42,429 nt of DNA from Stenomitos rutilans HA7619-LM2 (GCA_019358945.1 JAHHIE010000059.1:1-42429); one strand, 5' to 3'; shown: positions 26,368-34,749, counted from the stretch's first letter. Translations and numbers: made by a program. Notes: generated by a model not told the origin, from the letters alone.

Positions 26368-26775
26368 ATTCAACTTGGTGAAGATGACATTTACTTCGTT
26401 GACATCGCACCTGTCTGGAATGGTTACGAAGGAGATGCAGGACATACGTTTGTGACGGGTTCTAATCCTGAGCTAGAGCGCTGCGCTCTTGATACTAGAC
26501 GAATTTTTGATTTAGTATCAGAGAAGTGGAGAACCGAATCAATCAATGGTCAAGAGCTTTACGAATTTGCGGCACAAACTGCTCAAGAACTAGGGTGGAT
26601 GCTGAATTTGAAAATGGATGGTCATCGTTTAGCGGATTTTCCACACACAGCTTATCACTCTGGGAAACTAGCAGCAGTTCCGTTCCATCCGTCTCCTAAA
26701 GTTTGGGTGTTAGAGATTCAGATTAGGCATCCTGATAAACCCTTTGGAGGCTTCTACGAAGATATTTTGATGTGA
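26368..26775 (+). pseudogene. C-terminal part of an M24 metallopeptidase (Xaa-Pro peptidase-like)
   Basis: The frame from 26368 reads IQLGEDDIYFVDIAPVWNGYEGDAGHTFVTG, then ELYEFAAQTAQELGWMLNLKMDGHRLADFPH and WVLEIQIRHPDKPFGGFYEDILM. This includes M24-type metal-ligand surroundings (EGDAGHT, GHRLADFPH). The N-terminal half of the peptidase is missing and there is no start codon with a ribosome site until 26452 (GTG). The 5' break coincides with the end of the TetR remnant at about 26363-26370, so both were cut by one rearrangement. Confidence 0.7.
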
Positions 26776-26968
26776 ATGATTAGTGCTGATTCAATGAGTG
26801 AAATTATCATAGAATGTCAAGAGTATCTGTGAGAGATTTAGCGATCGCACCGTAAGCAAATTTCACACTACTCATAGGAAGACAATGTATTTCTATGGTG
26901 TTCGCATTCAATCAGCTTAGACTGCAAGTTTTTTCGATTCAATAGCGACCGCATTGCTCTTCATTTGT

Positions 26969-27637
26969 ATGGCTGAGATCATTGCCTTTGCAGGACCTTC
27001 ATTACCTGCTATTCCTGATTCAACTTGGAACTTATTACTAAACCAGGTACAACTTCAACCACCGGCTCAGGAGGGTGACATTCTTGCTGTAATAGATGAG
27101 CGCCCTCACACACTGGTGCTGATAGACGGGTACTATTTTGATGGTCGTGACCATATTGTAGCTGCTGTCAAGCCTCAAGAATTAATTACAGCAGTCAATG
27201 CTGGTATTCGGCTCATTGGTGCTGCCAGTATAGGAGCAATCTATGCGGCTGAATTAAGCCAATATGGGGTTGTGGGTGTGGGTCAGGTTTTCGAGTGGTT
27301 TCGAAACGGCATATTACGAGGAACTGATGAGCTTATCATTTTGCATCTTCCGGAAGAGTTCGGCTATCAACACATTACGGTTGCCCTTGTAGAAGTTCGC
27401 TATGCTTTGCAGCAATTAGTCAACGAGCAGTTTGTCTCTGCTGCTGCCAGTCAAGCTTTTATTGCAACTGTTAAAGAATTACCATTCCCTGAGCGAAGTT
27501 TAGACGTAATTCTGCAATTAGCGCGTAGTTACTTAAATGAGTCAACAATTAAAGCATTGCAGCTTCGTTTGACTTCAAATAGCGTTAAACAAGCTGATAC
27601 AAAATTAGGACTTCAATTTGCCTTATTTGAGTCATGA
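26969..27637 (+). CDS. TfuA-like protein
   Basis: TfuA proteins work with YcaO enzymes in making thioamide or related backbone changes in ribosomal peptides (and in McrA thioglycine in archaea). The sequence matches the family core: IIAFAGPSLPAIPDS, PPAQEGDILAVIDERPHTLVLIDGYY, then AVNAGIRLIGAASIGAIYAAELSQYGVVGVGQVFEWFRNGIL. Start 26969 (MAEIIAF) is chosen; the upstream TTG at 26954 is less likely. It is 222 residues, the length of a single TfuA domain. No YcaO or precursor peptide is visible in the window, so its partner must be elsewhere or it has another role. Confidence 0.85.
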   Translation: MAEIIAFAGPSLPAIPDSTWNLLLNQVQLQPPAQEGDILAVIDERPHTLVLIDGYYFDGRDHIVAAVKPQELITAVNAGIRLIGAASIGAIYAAELSQYGVVGVGQVFEWFRNGILRGTDELIILHLPEEFGYQHITVALVEVRYALQQLVNEQFVSAAASQAFIATVKELPFPERSLDVILQLARSYLNESTIKALQLRLTSNSVKQADTKLGLQFALFES

Positions 27638-27727
27638 TTTGAGAGTAGCAGATGAGCGTGAGCGAGATTGATTCGTTTGTTGCCCGCACGATCGCTGGTC
27701 AATACGATCTCCTTCATCTACAAATCG

Positions 27728-27784
27728 AGCGATCTCGCTCAAGCCGTCCTGGTTGCGCTCAAGTGCGGCATTGCTAACTTGTAG
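27728..27784 (+). pseudogene. Vestigial LuxR-type response-regulator C-terminus, copy 3
   Basis: Frame 27728-27784 reads SDLAQAVLVALKCGIANL-stop, a diverged version of the tails at 20437 and 22371. It lies in the gap between the TfuA and ABM genes, in which no other gene is seen. Confidence 0.5.
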
Positions 27785-27900
27785 AGAGGGGGGCGATCGT
27801 CAAAAAGCAAATTAGGAGAACTCAGCAAGAATATATCGATACAACTACATTTGGTAGAACTAACTTAGTACAAGTTTTATCCAATGCTAGAGAAGTTAGT

Positions 27901-28209
27901 ATGATTGCGAGAATGTGGCATGGTAGAGTGCTTACCTCTAAAGCCAAAGCATACCGAGAGTTTTTGAACATGCGGGCAGTTCCAGACTATCAATCCGTGG
28001 AGGGTAACGTCAGTGTTTACATCTTTGAGCAGTCCGAAGGAGACATCACCCAATTTGTTACACTCTCGTTTTGGAAAAGCATGGAGGTTATTCAAGGCTT
28101 TGCGGGTCAAGATGTAGGGGTTGCAAAATACTATGCAGAGGACAAGGACTTTTTGTTTGAGTTTGAGCCAAGAGTCTTGCATTACGAAGTTGTAGGGCAA
28201 TCACAATGA
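27901..28209 (+). CDS. Antibiotic biosynthesis monooxygenase (ABM) domain protein
   Basis: A 102-residue dimeric ferredoxin-like protein: MIARMWHGRVLTSKAKAYREFL, then VYIFEQSEGDITQFVTLSFWKSMEVIQGFAG and KYYAEDKDFLFEFEPRVLHYEV. ABM proteins act on aromatic or quinol substrates or on haem-like compounds; the activity here is unknown. It overlaps the following GNAT gene by 4 nt (ATGA at 28206-28209), so the two are coupled. Confidence 0.85.
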   Translation: MIARMWHGRVLTSKAKAYREFLNMRAVPDYQSVEGNVSVYIFEQSEGDITQFVTLSFWKSMEVIQGFAGQDVGVAKYYAEDKDFLFEFEPRVLHYEVVGQSQ

Positions 28210-28616
28210 CAATGATTACTTTTTCTGAGCAGCGAGATATTACGATTGAACAAATTCTGCCGATATACAGGGCAAATGGTTGGTCTTCGGCTCAAAAACC
28301 CCAAGCTTTGTATCAAGCATTACTCAACTCACACTCGCTTGTCTCAGCGTGGGACAGAGAAAAGCTAACCGGAATTGGTAACGCAATTTCGGATGGATTT
28401 TTAGTTGTTTATTATCCCCATCTGTTAGTTCATCCAGATTATCAAGGTCAGGGGATTGGCAAAAGAATTATGGAAATCTTAAGGAAGCGGTACGAGGAAA
28501 TGCACATGCACATGCTTGTAGCTGATAGTGAAGCGATCGCCTTCTATGAAAAATGTGGGTTCACAAGGGCTGGAAAAACAGAGCCAATGTGGATATACGG
28601 TGGCGACGATCATTAA
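28206..28616 (+). CDS. GNAT-family N-acetyltransferase
   Basis: Acetyl-CoA binding motif A is clear: LLVHPDYQGQGIGKRIMEIL, followed by ADSEAIAFYEKCGF. It is 136 residues, the normal length for a stand-alone GNAT. The substrate is unknown. It is translationally coupled to the ABM gene upstream. Confidence 0.9.
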   Translation: MTMITFSEQRDITIEQILPIYRANGWSSAQKPQALYQALLNSHSLVSAWDREKLTGIGNAISDGFLVVYYPHLLVHPDYQGQGIGKRIMEILRKRYEEMHMHMLVADSEAIAFYEKCGFTRAGKTEPMWIYGGDDH

Positions 28617-28677
28617 GCAAAGGTCACTCAGTGATCACGAGACGGTAATGAGAATTTGGCGCTAATACAGAAGCGAT

Positions 28678-29040
28678 TTACCGCCACCACCACAGCAAAC
28701 TTGCTGAATGAGAAGATTGACTCATGCTGACTATTACGATCCTGTAGTTGTACATGGGAATACCAAAGACATAGAGACTGGCGGTTAGCAATTCCTCAAT
28801 CAACTCATCCGAAATCATCAAGGCAGCTTCTAACGATGGCGTGAGTTGCTCCGGTGGAGCGAATGCCGCAGCAATCCAGGCTTCATCGATCACGGGCACT
28901 GGATAGCGTCCTAAATCTCGGTATGTGATCGCATCATTTGGACGAATTTGTTTCCACACATTGATGAACTGTTTGGTCAATGCGCGAGAGATTGATCGTT
29001 CTCCTCTCGGACTCGAATCTAAATGCAAAATGTGTGTCAT
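28678..29040 (-). pseudogene. azoR: 3'-truncated FMN-dependent NADH-azoreductase
   Basis: Start 29040 (MTHILHLDSSPRGERSISRAL) and body TYRDLGRYPVPVIDEAWIAAAF match AzoR/AcpD flavodoxin-like enzymes as far as LYVFGIPMYN at 28747. Beyond that the family has a long C-terminal half (after GIPMYNF, the dimer interface and FMN pocket). Here an unrelated tail of about 22 residues runs to the stop at 28678. It follows the MFS gene after 24 bp on the same strand. It was probably the last gene of that operon and has lost its 3' half. Confidence 0.8.
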
Positions 29041-29064
29041 TTCAGATACTTTCTCCATCGATTG

Positions 29065-30225
29065 TTAATTGCTGGTATTGTGCGTCTTCAAGGAATGCCG
29101 TTTTTCTTTGAGTTTTTGGTAAACCGCAATCAGGAGAGCATTACTGATCAGCAGAACCATTCCAAATCCAATCAGCGTGCTCACAGTTCCGAATCGCTCA
29201 GATAGAAACCCAATCAGAATCACGGGAACGCCATATCCCAGATAGGCACAGACAAAATATCCAGAGGTGACTCTTGCTGATTGAGAGCCACCCAGCCGTA
29301 CCACTTCAGCTAATCCACCCAGGTAAGTAAATCCGTAGCAAGCTGTACCCGCGATCGCCACTCCTGCCAACACTAAACTCAATTGACCGAGCCATGCTCC
29401 ACAGGTAAAAATGAGGTAGCCCAACACCAGCAGCACAGCCCCAATTTGCAGCGATCGTCGGGCTTCTAGTCGTCGAGCAACAGGCTGAAACAGAACGCCT
29501 GCAATCACGATAATGAATAGCATTGGACCTGACCAGTTTGGCAGTCCGTACTGCGCTAATTGAGCGGGAAGAATCACGCCAACGATGCCAGCGAGTGACC
29601 AGGCAAGGGCGATCGCCAACCCTGCCCAAATTGTTCCTGGTGGAAAGCTCGGCAGTCGAATCAATGAGCTAGAAGTTGTGGGTTGTTCAGGGATGCCGAT
29701 TGCCAAACCAATACAGCCCAGAATCAGGACGAAAATCACCCAGTAGCTGAACGGCACCAGCGATCGCTGATAGGACAACACCACGTTCGTAAATAGAGCG
29801 CCACTGGAAAAGCCCAATGAGGTGGTGAGACTGATGTAAGCGGCGACCTTCTTAGCGTTCTGGGGCATCAAAGCCGATAGATATGCCGTTCCCGTTCCAG
29901 TAATCAAGCCCACTCCAATTCCTTGCAAAACTCGCGTGACGAATAATGTGTAGATGCTGGGTTGAGCAATCATCAGAAACGTTGCGACACAAGCAACGAG
30001 CAAACTTGCCAGAATCACTGTTTTTCGTCCAATTCGATCGGAGGCTCCACCCAGCAAAATCAAAGTAGGCAGGAGTCCTGCTACGTAGGTAGAGAAGGCG
30101 ATCGCGGAGATGCCACTGCCAAACCCCGCCATTTTTGCATAGGTCCCGTAGAGCGGAATTTGTAAGTTTGCGGCATGGGTGATCAGAAAAACGGCGGCTG
30201 CCACAATGAGTACGGGTCGCTTCAT
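29065..30225 (-). CDS. MFS transporter
   Basis: A 386-residue membrane protein with about 12 hydrophobic segments. The first cytoplasmic loop carries the MFS motif A GGASDRIGRKTV, and a GxGxGLITGTGTAYLSALMP-type motif C region typical of drug/proton antiporters follows. It overlaps the preceding small exported-protein gene by 4 nt (ATGA at 30222-30225) and precedes the truncated azoreductase gene. Likely an efflux pump; the substrate is unknown. Its operon carries a TAAAG-N6-CTTTA operator upstream (30683-30698). Confidence 0.9.
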   Translation of the reverse strand: MKRPVLIVAAAVFLITHAANLQIPLYGTYAKMAGFGSGISAIAFSTYVAGLLPTLILLGGASDRIGRKTVILASLLVACVATFLMIAQPSIYTLFVTRVLQGIGVGLITGTGTAYLSALMPQNAKKVAAYISLTTSLGFSSGALFTNVVLSYQRSLVPFSYWVIFVLILGCIGLAIGIPEQPTTSSSLIRLPSFPPGTIWAGLAIALAWSLAGIVGVILPAQLAQYGLPNWSGPMLFIIVIAGVLFQPVARRLEARRSLQIGAVLLVLGYLIFTCGAWLGQLSLVLAGVAIAGTACYGFTYLGGLAEVVRLGGSQSARVTSGYFVCAYLGYGVPVILIGFLSERFGTVSTLIGFGMVLLISNALLIAVYQKLKEKRHSLKTHNTSN

Positions 30226-30548
30226 GGGTTCTCACCTGTTTGATCCTGTGGCGGAATGATCCGTTGTTCAAACCGCTCTTTTATCAGACGGTCTCGTTCC
30301 GACAATCGCGGTTCTCTCTGAACAGGTTGAGGCTGAGGAGTTAAAGCGCACTCAGAGCGTTGCTGCACTTGGATTGAACGTTGAGTTGCTGGTAGTTTAG
30401 ATCGTGTCGTTGATGATTCTGATGGTTTAACAGCAACACAAGTTGGTTGAGGGGATGGCTGCAATTGAGAGTCTGTTTGTGCATTTCCATTGATACTGAA
30501 CAAAGTCGAAGACAGTAGAATTAAGCCAACGCTGAGCGTAAATTTCAT
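30222..30548 (-). CDS. Small exported Gln/Pro-rich protein
   Basis: A clear signal peptide (MKFTLSVGLILLSSTLFSINGNAQ) is followed by about 84 residues rich in Gln, Pro, Ser and Arg with two Cys (PTCVAV, SECALT) that could form a disulfide. No known domain. It is the first gene of a unit with the MFS transporter (4-nt overlap), so it may serve the same export or stress function. Confidence 0.7.
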   Translation of the reverse strand: MKFTLSVGLILLSSTLFSINGNAQTDSQLQPSPQPTCVAVKPSESSTTRSKLPATQRSIQVQQRSECALTPQPQPVQREPRLSERDRLIKERFEQRIIPPQDQTGENP

Positions 30549-30682
30549 TGTTTAAGCTCCTGAATGACAGGTGGTGTTGATTCAATCAAGATTGAGCTTT
30601 GTATCAGCAATTCAACAGCAAACTTTGGTGCGATCGCTCACACAGGAGAGACTCGGTAATTGTCTTGCTGTTGTTTAATTGC

Positions 30683-30698
30683 TAAAGAAAACTCTTTA
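30683..30698. promoter_or_regulatory. TAAAG-N6-CTTTA operator (single)
   Basis: TAAAG at 30683-30687 and CTTTA at 30694-30698 have a 6-bp spacer AAAACT identical to the spacer of the site at 32580. It is 135 bp upstream of the exported protein/MFS unit and overlaps a TATAAA-like -10 on the minus strand. Confidence 0.6.
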
Positions 30699-30762
30699 TA
30701 AACTAAATCTATAAGACCGTAATCAGTCTGTCTTGCACGTTCTTACGGTTTTAGACACATTC

Positions 30763-31665
30763 TTACTGACCTTTGAGGAATGCTTTGGGAGTGACACCAA
30801 CAAGTCGTTTGAAGTGACGACTGAGATGGCTTTGGTGGGTGAAACCCAGATTATGAGCAACCTCTGCGATCGACGCTTTCCCCTGCCTCAGCAGTTGTTT
30901 AGCCCGTTCTATTCTACGTTGAATCACAAATTGATGCGGTGCAAGTCCAGTCGATTGTTTAAATAATGCAGAGAAATAGCTGGGGCTGATCTGAGCGATC
31001 GCCGCCAGTTCTGATAAAGTTAAATCTTGATCAAGATGATGGTCGATATAATCAGTAACTTGTTTTAATTGATGCCTTAATAAGCCCTGAACTGTTGGCT
31101 CAGGAATTTGTTTTTGGATTGAATAACGCCGTAGCAGATGGATTATGAGTGTAGTTGTGAGTGAGTCAACATACAGTCGATCGCTGAATTTATCTGCTTC
31201 AAGCACAGATTTGAGGGGTAAACCAATTCCATAAATCAGTGGGTCAGGTTGACTAAAGCTGGGTAAAAGTGCAATTTCGCTACTAGAAGTCCATTCAGAT
31301 GCATACTGTTCAAAAATAGTTGAATGGAACTGAAGCAGAATAAAGTGGCATTCCTGCTTCCAAATCGCCCAATTATGAACATGAGCCGGAATAATTGTGA
31401 CATCTCCCCGTTCTATTTGCCCAGATTGCAAAGATTGTGGTTGCATGTACCCAACGAAGGGAGAAGAGAGCCGCTGAGTATGAATGATAATTTGAGATTG
31501 GTTTAAGGCATTTTCAGGAACTTGATGAGGTGGTTGCTGGTGATATTCCAGTCGAATACCGTTCCATCCGGCGCGATCGCTGGAGAGGATTGGTGCCTTG
31601 GGATAAAGCTTCATCGCGTCATTCTGCTGAGTCAAGTCAACACCTATAGGATTTGAAGTGACCAT
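30763..31665 (-). CDS. AraC-family transcriptional regulator
   Basis: An N-terminal cupin-like sensor (GDVTIIPAHVHNWAIWKQECHFILLQF) is followed by the two-HTH AraC domain: DYIDHHLDQDLTLSELAAIAQISPSYFSALFKQSTG, then AEVAHNLGFTHQSHLSRHFKRLVGVTPKAF. 300 residues. It is a paralogue of the AraC protein at 33348-34235, with similarity along the whole length. It lies 51 bp downstream of the VOC gene and is probably the third gene of a RidA-VOC-AraC unit. Confidence 0.9.
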   Translation of the reverse strand: MVTSNPIGVDLTQQNDAMKLYPKAPILSSDRAGWNGIRLEYHQQPPHQVPENALNQSQIIIHTQRLSSPFVGYMQPQSLQSGQIERGDVTIIPAHVHNWAIWKQECHFILLQFHSTIFEQYASEWTSSSEIALLPSFSQPDPLIYGIGLPLKSVLEADKFSDRLYVDSLTTTLIIHLLRRYSIQKQIPEPTVQGLLRHQLKQVTDYIDHHLDQDLTLSELAAIAQISPSYFSALFKQSTGLAPHQFVIQRRIERAKQLLRQGKASIAEVAHNLGFTHQSHLSRHFKRLVGVTPKAFLKGQ

Positions 31666-31716
31666 TGCTTGTTTGACTCCTTTTAGCTGTAAACGCTATA
31701 GACCACCATTACAGTG

Positions 31717-32112
31717 CTACAAACTCCACTCGGCATTCTGCAAAACGACTCGGTAGCCATCGGGATCTTCAAAGGTAACTCCGTTTTTATCCCAGTAGGG
31801 GTTGTAGGAGGTTACGGGTTCATAGCCGATCGCGTTCATGCGCTCAACAGCCTGCTGCCATTCCAGTTGATTCGGCAGGTAAGAAACAATGAGATTGTCT
31901 TGAGTAGGAGCGCGACCGACCGTGTGTCCTTGATGATGGGTGAACTCAAAATGGTAGCTTTCTCCTGGCATCCCCACCATCACTCCGTCAAACCCTTCAT
32001 GATTTTCAAAACGAGTGAGAATTTGTAACCCTAACCCTTCTGTGTAGAAACGAACCACTTGATCGAGGCGATCCGTTGGACGAGCAACCCGCAAAGTCTT
32101 TCCTTGCAGCAT
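31717..32112 (-). CDS. VOC-family (glyoxalase/dioxygenase-like) protein
   Basis: A pair of beta-alpha-beta-beta-beta modules in 131 residues: RVARPTDRLDQVVRFYTEGLGLQIL, HHQGHTVGRAPTQDNLIVSYL, and the C-terminal NGVTFEDPDGYRVVLQNAEW. Metal-ligand positions (Glu in FEF/FEDPDGYR, His in YHFEF) are plausible. The substrate is not known; relatives act on glyoxals, catechols or antibiotics. It lies 12 bp after the RidA-family gene. Confidence 0.88.
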   Translation of the reverse strand: MLQGKTLRVARPTDRLDQVVRFYTEGLGLQILTRFENHEGFDGVMVGMPGESYHFEFTHHQGHTVGRAPTQDNLIVSYLPNQLEWQQAVERMNAIGYEPVTSYNPYWDKNGVTFEDPDGYRVVLQNAEWSL

Positions 32113-32124
32113 AAAGCTTGCCTC

Positions 32125-32541
32125 CTAAGAATTGGAAATTACAGCAACCGCATCAATCTCAAACAGCAGTCCCTCGACTGCCAGCCTTGGTACTGGAATC
32201 AGTGTGCTAGCGGGTTTCCGTTCTCCCTGCCACATCGCATTGCGCTCGGCTGAGATTAATCGTTGCTTCTCGGCATCATGATCGACCGAGAGGACTGTAA
32301 TTTTCACAACGTCTTCTGGCGTAGCCCCGACTGCGGCTAACGCTATGCGAAGGTTGGCGAATGCCTGCTTCAACTGAGCTGCAAAATCAGTCGCTACTGG
32401 ATTGCCCGTTTCATCCTCACCCAATTGACCTGCAATATAGACGAGCGTTGAATTAGCCGGAACCGTCGTGACATGGGTGTACCCGTAGTGAGATGGGTCG
32501 TGTAACCCAACTGGATTGATATGCTGAATCGCTGGAGCCAT
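32125..32541 (-). CDS. RidA-family protein
   Basis: RidA/YjgF proteins hydrolyse reactive enamines and imines or have related roles. The family pattern is visible: VYIAGQLGEDETGNPVATDFAAQLKQAFANLRIALAAVGATPEDVVKITVLSVD and the C-terminal PASTLIPVPRLAVEGLLFEIDAVAV. The Arg of the usual (S/C)TR substrate clamp is not obvious (the motif reads ASTLIPV), so canonical deaminase activity is uncertain. It is the first gene of the unit behind the double operator at 32580-32641. Confidence 0.88.
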   Translation of the reverse strand: MAPAIQHINPVGLHDPSHYGYTHVTTVPANSTLVYIAGQLGEDETGNPVATDFAAQLKQAFANLRIALAAVGATPEDVVKITVLSVDHDAEKQRLISAERNAMWQGERKPASTLIPVPRLAVEGLLFEIDAVAVISNS

Positions 32542-32579
32542 GTCTTACCCTCTTGAGTCAGAGATTTGTAACTGCTTTC

Positions 32580-32641
32580 TAAAGAAAACTCTTTAGAATG
32601 ATCATAAGTAGTCAGCTTGACTTTGTAAAGCTTTTTCTTTA
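32580..32641. promoter_or_regulatory. Double TAAAG-N6-CTTTA operator in the divergent RidA/SufR-like promoter region
   Basis: Site 1 is 32580-32595 and forms a perfect longer palindrome TTCTAAAG-N6-CTTTAGAA at 32577-32598. Site 2 is 32626-32641. Their starts are exactly 46 bp apart, as in the Rieske promoter. Site 2 lies between a TTGACT -35 (32617-32622) and a TAGATT -10 (32640-32645) of the SufR-like gene, an ideal place for repression. The known SufR operator CAAC-N6-GTTG has the same 6-bp spacing. Confidence 0.72.
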
Positions 32642-32652
32642 GATTATTGAGT

Positions 32653-33351
32653 ATGAAGCCTGATCAACCCACAGAATCGAGTAGTGTTCGGACGCGACGA
32701 TCGCTCATCCAGCACCTCAAGCAGGAGGGAGCCTTGGATGCAGAAACCCTTGCTGCCCACTTCAACATCACCGCAATGGCAGTGCGGCAGCATCTCTATG
32801 CCTTGCAGAAGGAAGGATTGGTGACGTATCAGGAAGAAGCTCGTCCGATGGGTCGTCCTGCCAAACTGTGGCAGCTTACCCCTGCTGCCAATCGCTTTTT
32901 CCCCGATCGCTACGCCGAGTTGACGCTGGGATTAATCAATTCGATGAAAGCAGCCTTTGGCGAGGCGGGACTCGATCGCCTGCTGGAAGTGAGAACTCGC
33001 GAACAAATTGGGACATACCAGGCGATCGTGCCCCGTACTGAGCCACTTCAACAGCGACTGCAAGCGCTAGCAGACCAACGAACGGAAGAAGGCTACATGG
33101 CAGAGGTTATCACTCAAGCGGATGAAACCTTTTTACTAGCTGAAAAGCATTGTCCCATTTGTGCCGTGGCGACTGCCTGTACGGGGCTATGTCGGATGGA
33201 GTTAGAAATCTTCCAAGCAGCATTGGGTGAGGACGTGATAATTGAGCGAGTTGAACATATCTTGAATGGCGATCGGCGTTGTGTTTACCAAGTAGCTCAG
33301 AAGTCGATGAAAGCGACACCTCCTTCTAAAACCAGATCTGTAAGAGAATGA
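32653..33351 (+). CDS. SufR-like (COG2345) winged-helix regulator with Cys cluster
   Basis: The N-terminal wHTH reads RRSLIQHLKQEG, AETLAAHFNITAMAVRQHLYALQKEGLV and the wing MGRPAKLWQLT. The C-terminal region has the SufR-like cysteine pattern KHCPICAVATACTGLCRMELEIFQAALG (Cys 167, 170, 176 and 180) with a further Cys in GDRRCVYQV (210), suited to an Fe-S cluster. The start is ATG 32653 rather than the TTG at 32647. It overlaps the AraC gene after it by 4 nt (ATGA). It is divergent from RidA, and its own promoter contains TAAAG-N6-CTTTA sites. I infer that it is the repressor that binds them. True SufR (suf operon control) is unlikely because no suf genes are near. Confidence 0.8.
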   Translation: MKPDQPTESSSVRTRRSLIQHLKQEGALDAETLAAHFNITAMAVRQHLYALQKEGLVTYQEEARPMGRPAKLWQLTPAANRFFPDRYAELTLGLINSMKAAFGEAGLDRLLEVRTREQIGTYQAIVPRTEPLQQRLQALADQRTEEGYMAEVITQADETFLLAEKHCPICAVATACTGLCRMELEIFQAALGEDVIIERVEHILNGDRRCVYQVAQKSMKATPPSKTRSVRE

Positions 33352-34235
33352 CAAAATCGAGTGTGAATCCATCCAGATTTGAGAATCTAACTCAAATTCT
33401 GCCTGCTCCTCCCCTGTTAACCAGTGCAGATGCTCACTGGAGTCATATCTTTTTCGCTTATTACCAGCATCCTGCAGCGGAGATTCGCCAGCATACCATT
33501 CCTTTTCACGTTTTGGAAGTGATGGATGCTGACGCGCGATCTCATCACGATCGGCAGATTGGTGAACATTGCCTATCCTATCCAATTACTGGTGGTGAAG
33601 CTATTCTATGTCCAGCTAATACTCATCATTGGACAAGTTGGGAAGAACATTTAGATTTTACTGTCATCGTATTTGAACCGTCATTTTTTGAGCACGTTGC
33701 TCATGAAACAGTCAGTGATACTCAGATTGAACTGTTGCCCCAGTGGAACGTCTTTGACCCGCTAATTCAAAGCATTATCAATGCACTCAAAGTCGATTTA
33801 GAGGCTGGATGTCCAGCAGGACGGATGTATGGTGAGTCTCTTTGCACCGCCCTAGCTGTACATCTGCTCAGACAATTTTTCATCACTCAATCAACACCGC
33901 TGAATGTCCACTATGGATTACCGGCAAGGAAACTGAAACAGATTTTGGACTATATCCAGGCTCATCTCGCCCAAGACATTGCGCTAGAGGATTTAGCTGC
34001 TGTTACAGGAATGAGTCCATTTTACTTCTCTCGCTTGTTTAAGCAGTCAATGATGGTAACGCCGCATCAATATGTGATTCGACAACGAGTCGAGCTTGCC
34101 AAACAGTTACTTAAACAACCCAATTACCGCATTGCAGACATCGCATTGACGTGTGGTTTTGCCCATCAGAGCCATCTGAGTCGTCACTTTCGGCGCATTA
34201 CTGGCATATCTCCTAAACAATTTCGGATTCAGTAG
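33348..34235 (+). CDS. AraC-family transcriptional regulator
   Basis: Cupin-like N-terminus (EAILCPANTHHWTSWEEHLDFTVIVFEPSFF) and an AraC DNA-binding domain at about 195-295: LKQILDYIQAHLAQDIALEDLAAVTGMSPFYFSRLFKQSMMVTPHQYV, then IADIALTCGFAHQSHLSRHFRRITGISPKQF. It is a paralogue of 30763-31665. It is translationally coupled to the SufR-like gene (ATGA overlap), so the two regulators are made together. Confidence 0.9.
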   Translation: MTKSSVNPSRFENLTQILPAPPLLTSADAHWSHIFFAYYQHPAAEIRQHTIPFHVLEVMDADARSHHDRQIGEHCLSYPITGGEAILCPANTHHWTSWEEHLDFTVIVFEPSFFEHVAHETVSDTQIELLPQWNVFDPLIQSIINALKVDLEAGCPAGRMYGESLCTALAVHLLRQFFITQSTPLNVHYGLPARKLKQILDYIQAHLAQDIALEDLAAVTGMSPFYFSRLFKQSMMVTPHQYVIRQRVELAKQLLKQPNYRIADIALTCGFAHQSHLSRHFRRITGISPKQFRIQ

Positions 34236-34323
34236 CAAGAACGTGCTGATCTGGGCAGGATTGGGCGCGACTCGTTTGCAGAATTCCAATACAGTTTGAG
34301 TTGTTAATTTTGGAAATACAGTC

Positions 34324-34743
34324 ATGGCGATCGCAAACACTGAGCTACTGCAAGCATGGGCAACCCTCTGGTCTTCTAACGATACAGATGCGTTCTTATC
34401 GCTTTTCACCCAAAACTGCCACTATGAGGATGTTGCATTCGGTTTAACTAATGAAGGAAAACCCCAACTGAAAGAGTTTTTCAGAGCAACTCGAACGGCA
34501 CTGCCTGATCTGAAGATGAGTCTCCAATCTTGCTTTACAACGGAGAACCACGGAGCGATCGAATGGCTCATGACTGGAACTCATCAAGGAGCATTTCACG
34601 ACATCCCCGCGACTGGTCAAGCCATTCAAGTTCGGGGAATGACCTGGATTGAACTAGAGGATGGCAAAATCAAGACCAATCGGGATTATTACAACCTCTT
34701 GACGGTTCTAAAGCAAATTGGCATGATGCTAGAGTTTGCTTAG
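34324..34743 (+). CDS. SnoaL/NTF2-like protein
   Basis: A 139-residue cone-shaped NTF2-like protein: LLQAWATLWSSNDTDAFLSLFTQNCHYEDVAF, LKEFFRATRTALPDLKMSLQSCF, GAIEWLMTGTHQGAFHDIPATGQAIQVRGMTWIELEDGKI. The pattern matches SnoaL-type ester cyclases. It follows the AraC gene after 88 bp on the same strand and converges with the Rieske gene, whose end is 7 bp away. The substrate is unknown. Confidence 0.88.
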   Translation: MAIANTELLQAWATLWSSNDTDAFLSLFTQNCHYEDVAFGLTNEGKPQLKEFFRATRTALPDLKMSLQSCFTTENHGAIEWLMTGTHQGAFHDIPATGQAIQVRGMTWIELEDGKIKTNRDYYNLLTVLKQIGMMLEFA

Positions 34744-34749
34744 TCCACA

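Noticed and set aside
26187-27637. RiPP precursor peptide next to TfuA
   Set aside because: No short frame with a leader/core layout and a ribosome site is visible around the gene; the adjacent sequences are gene relics.
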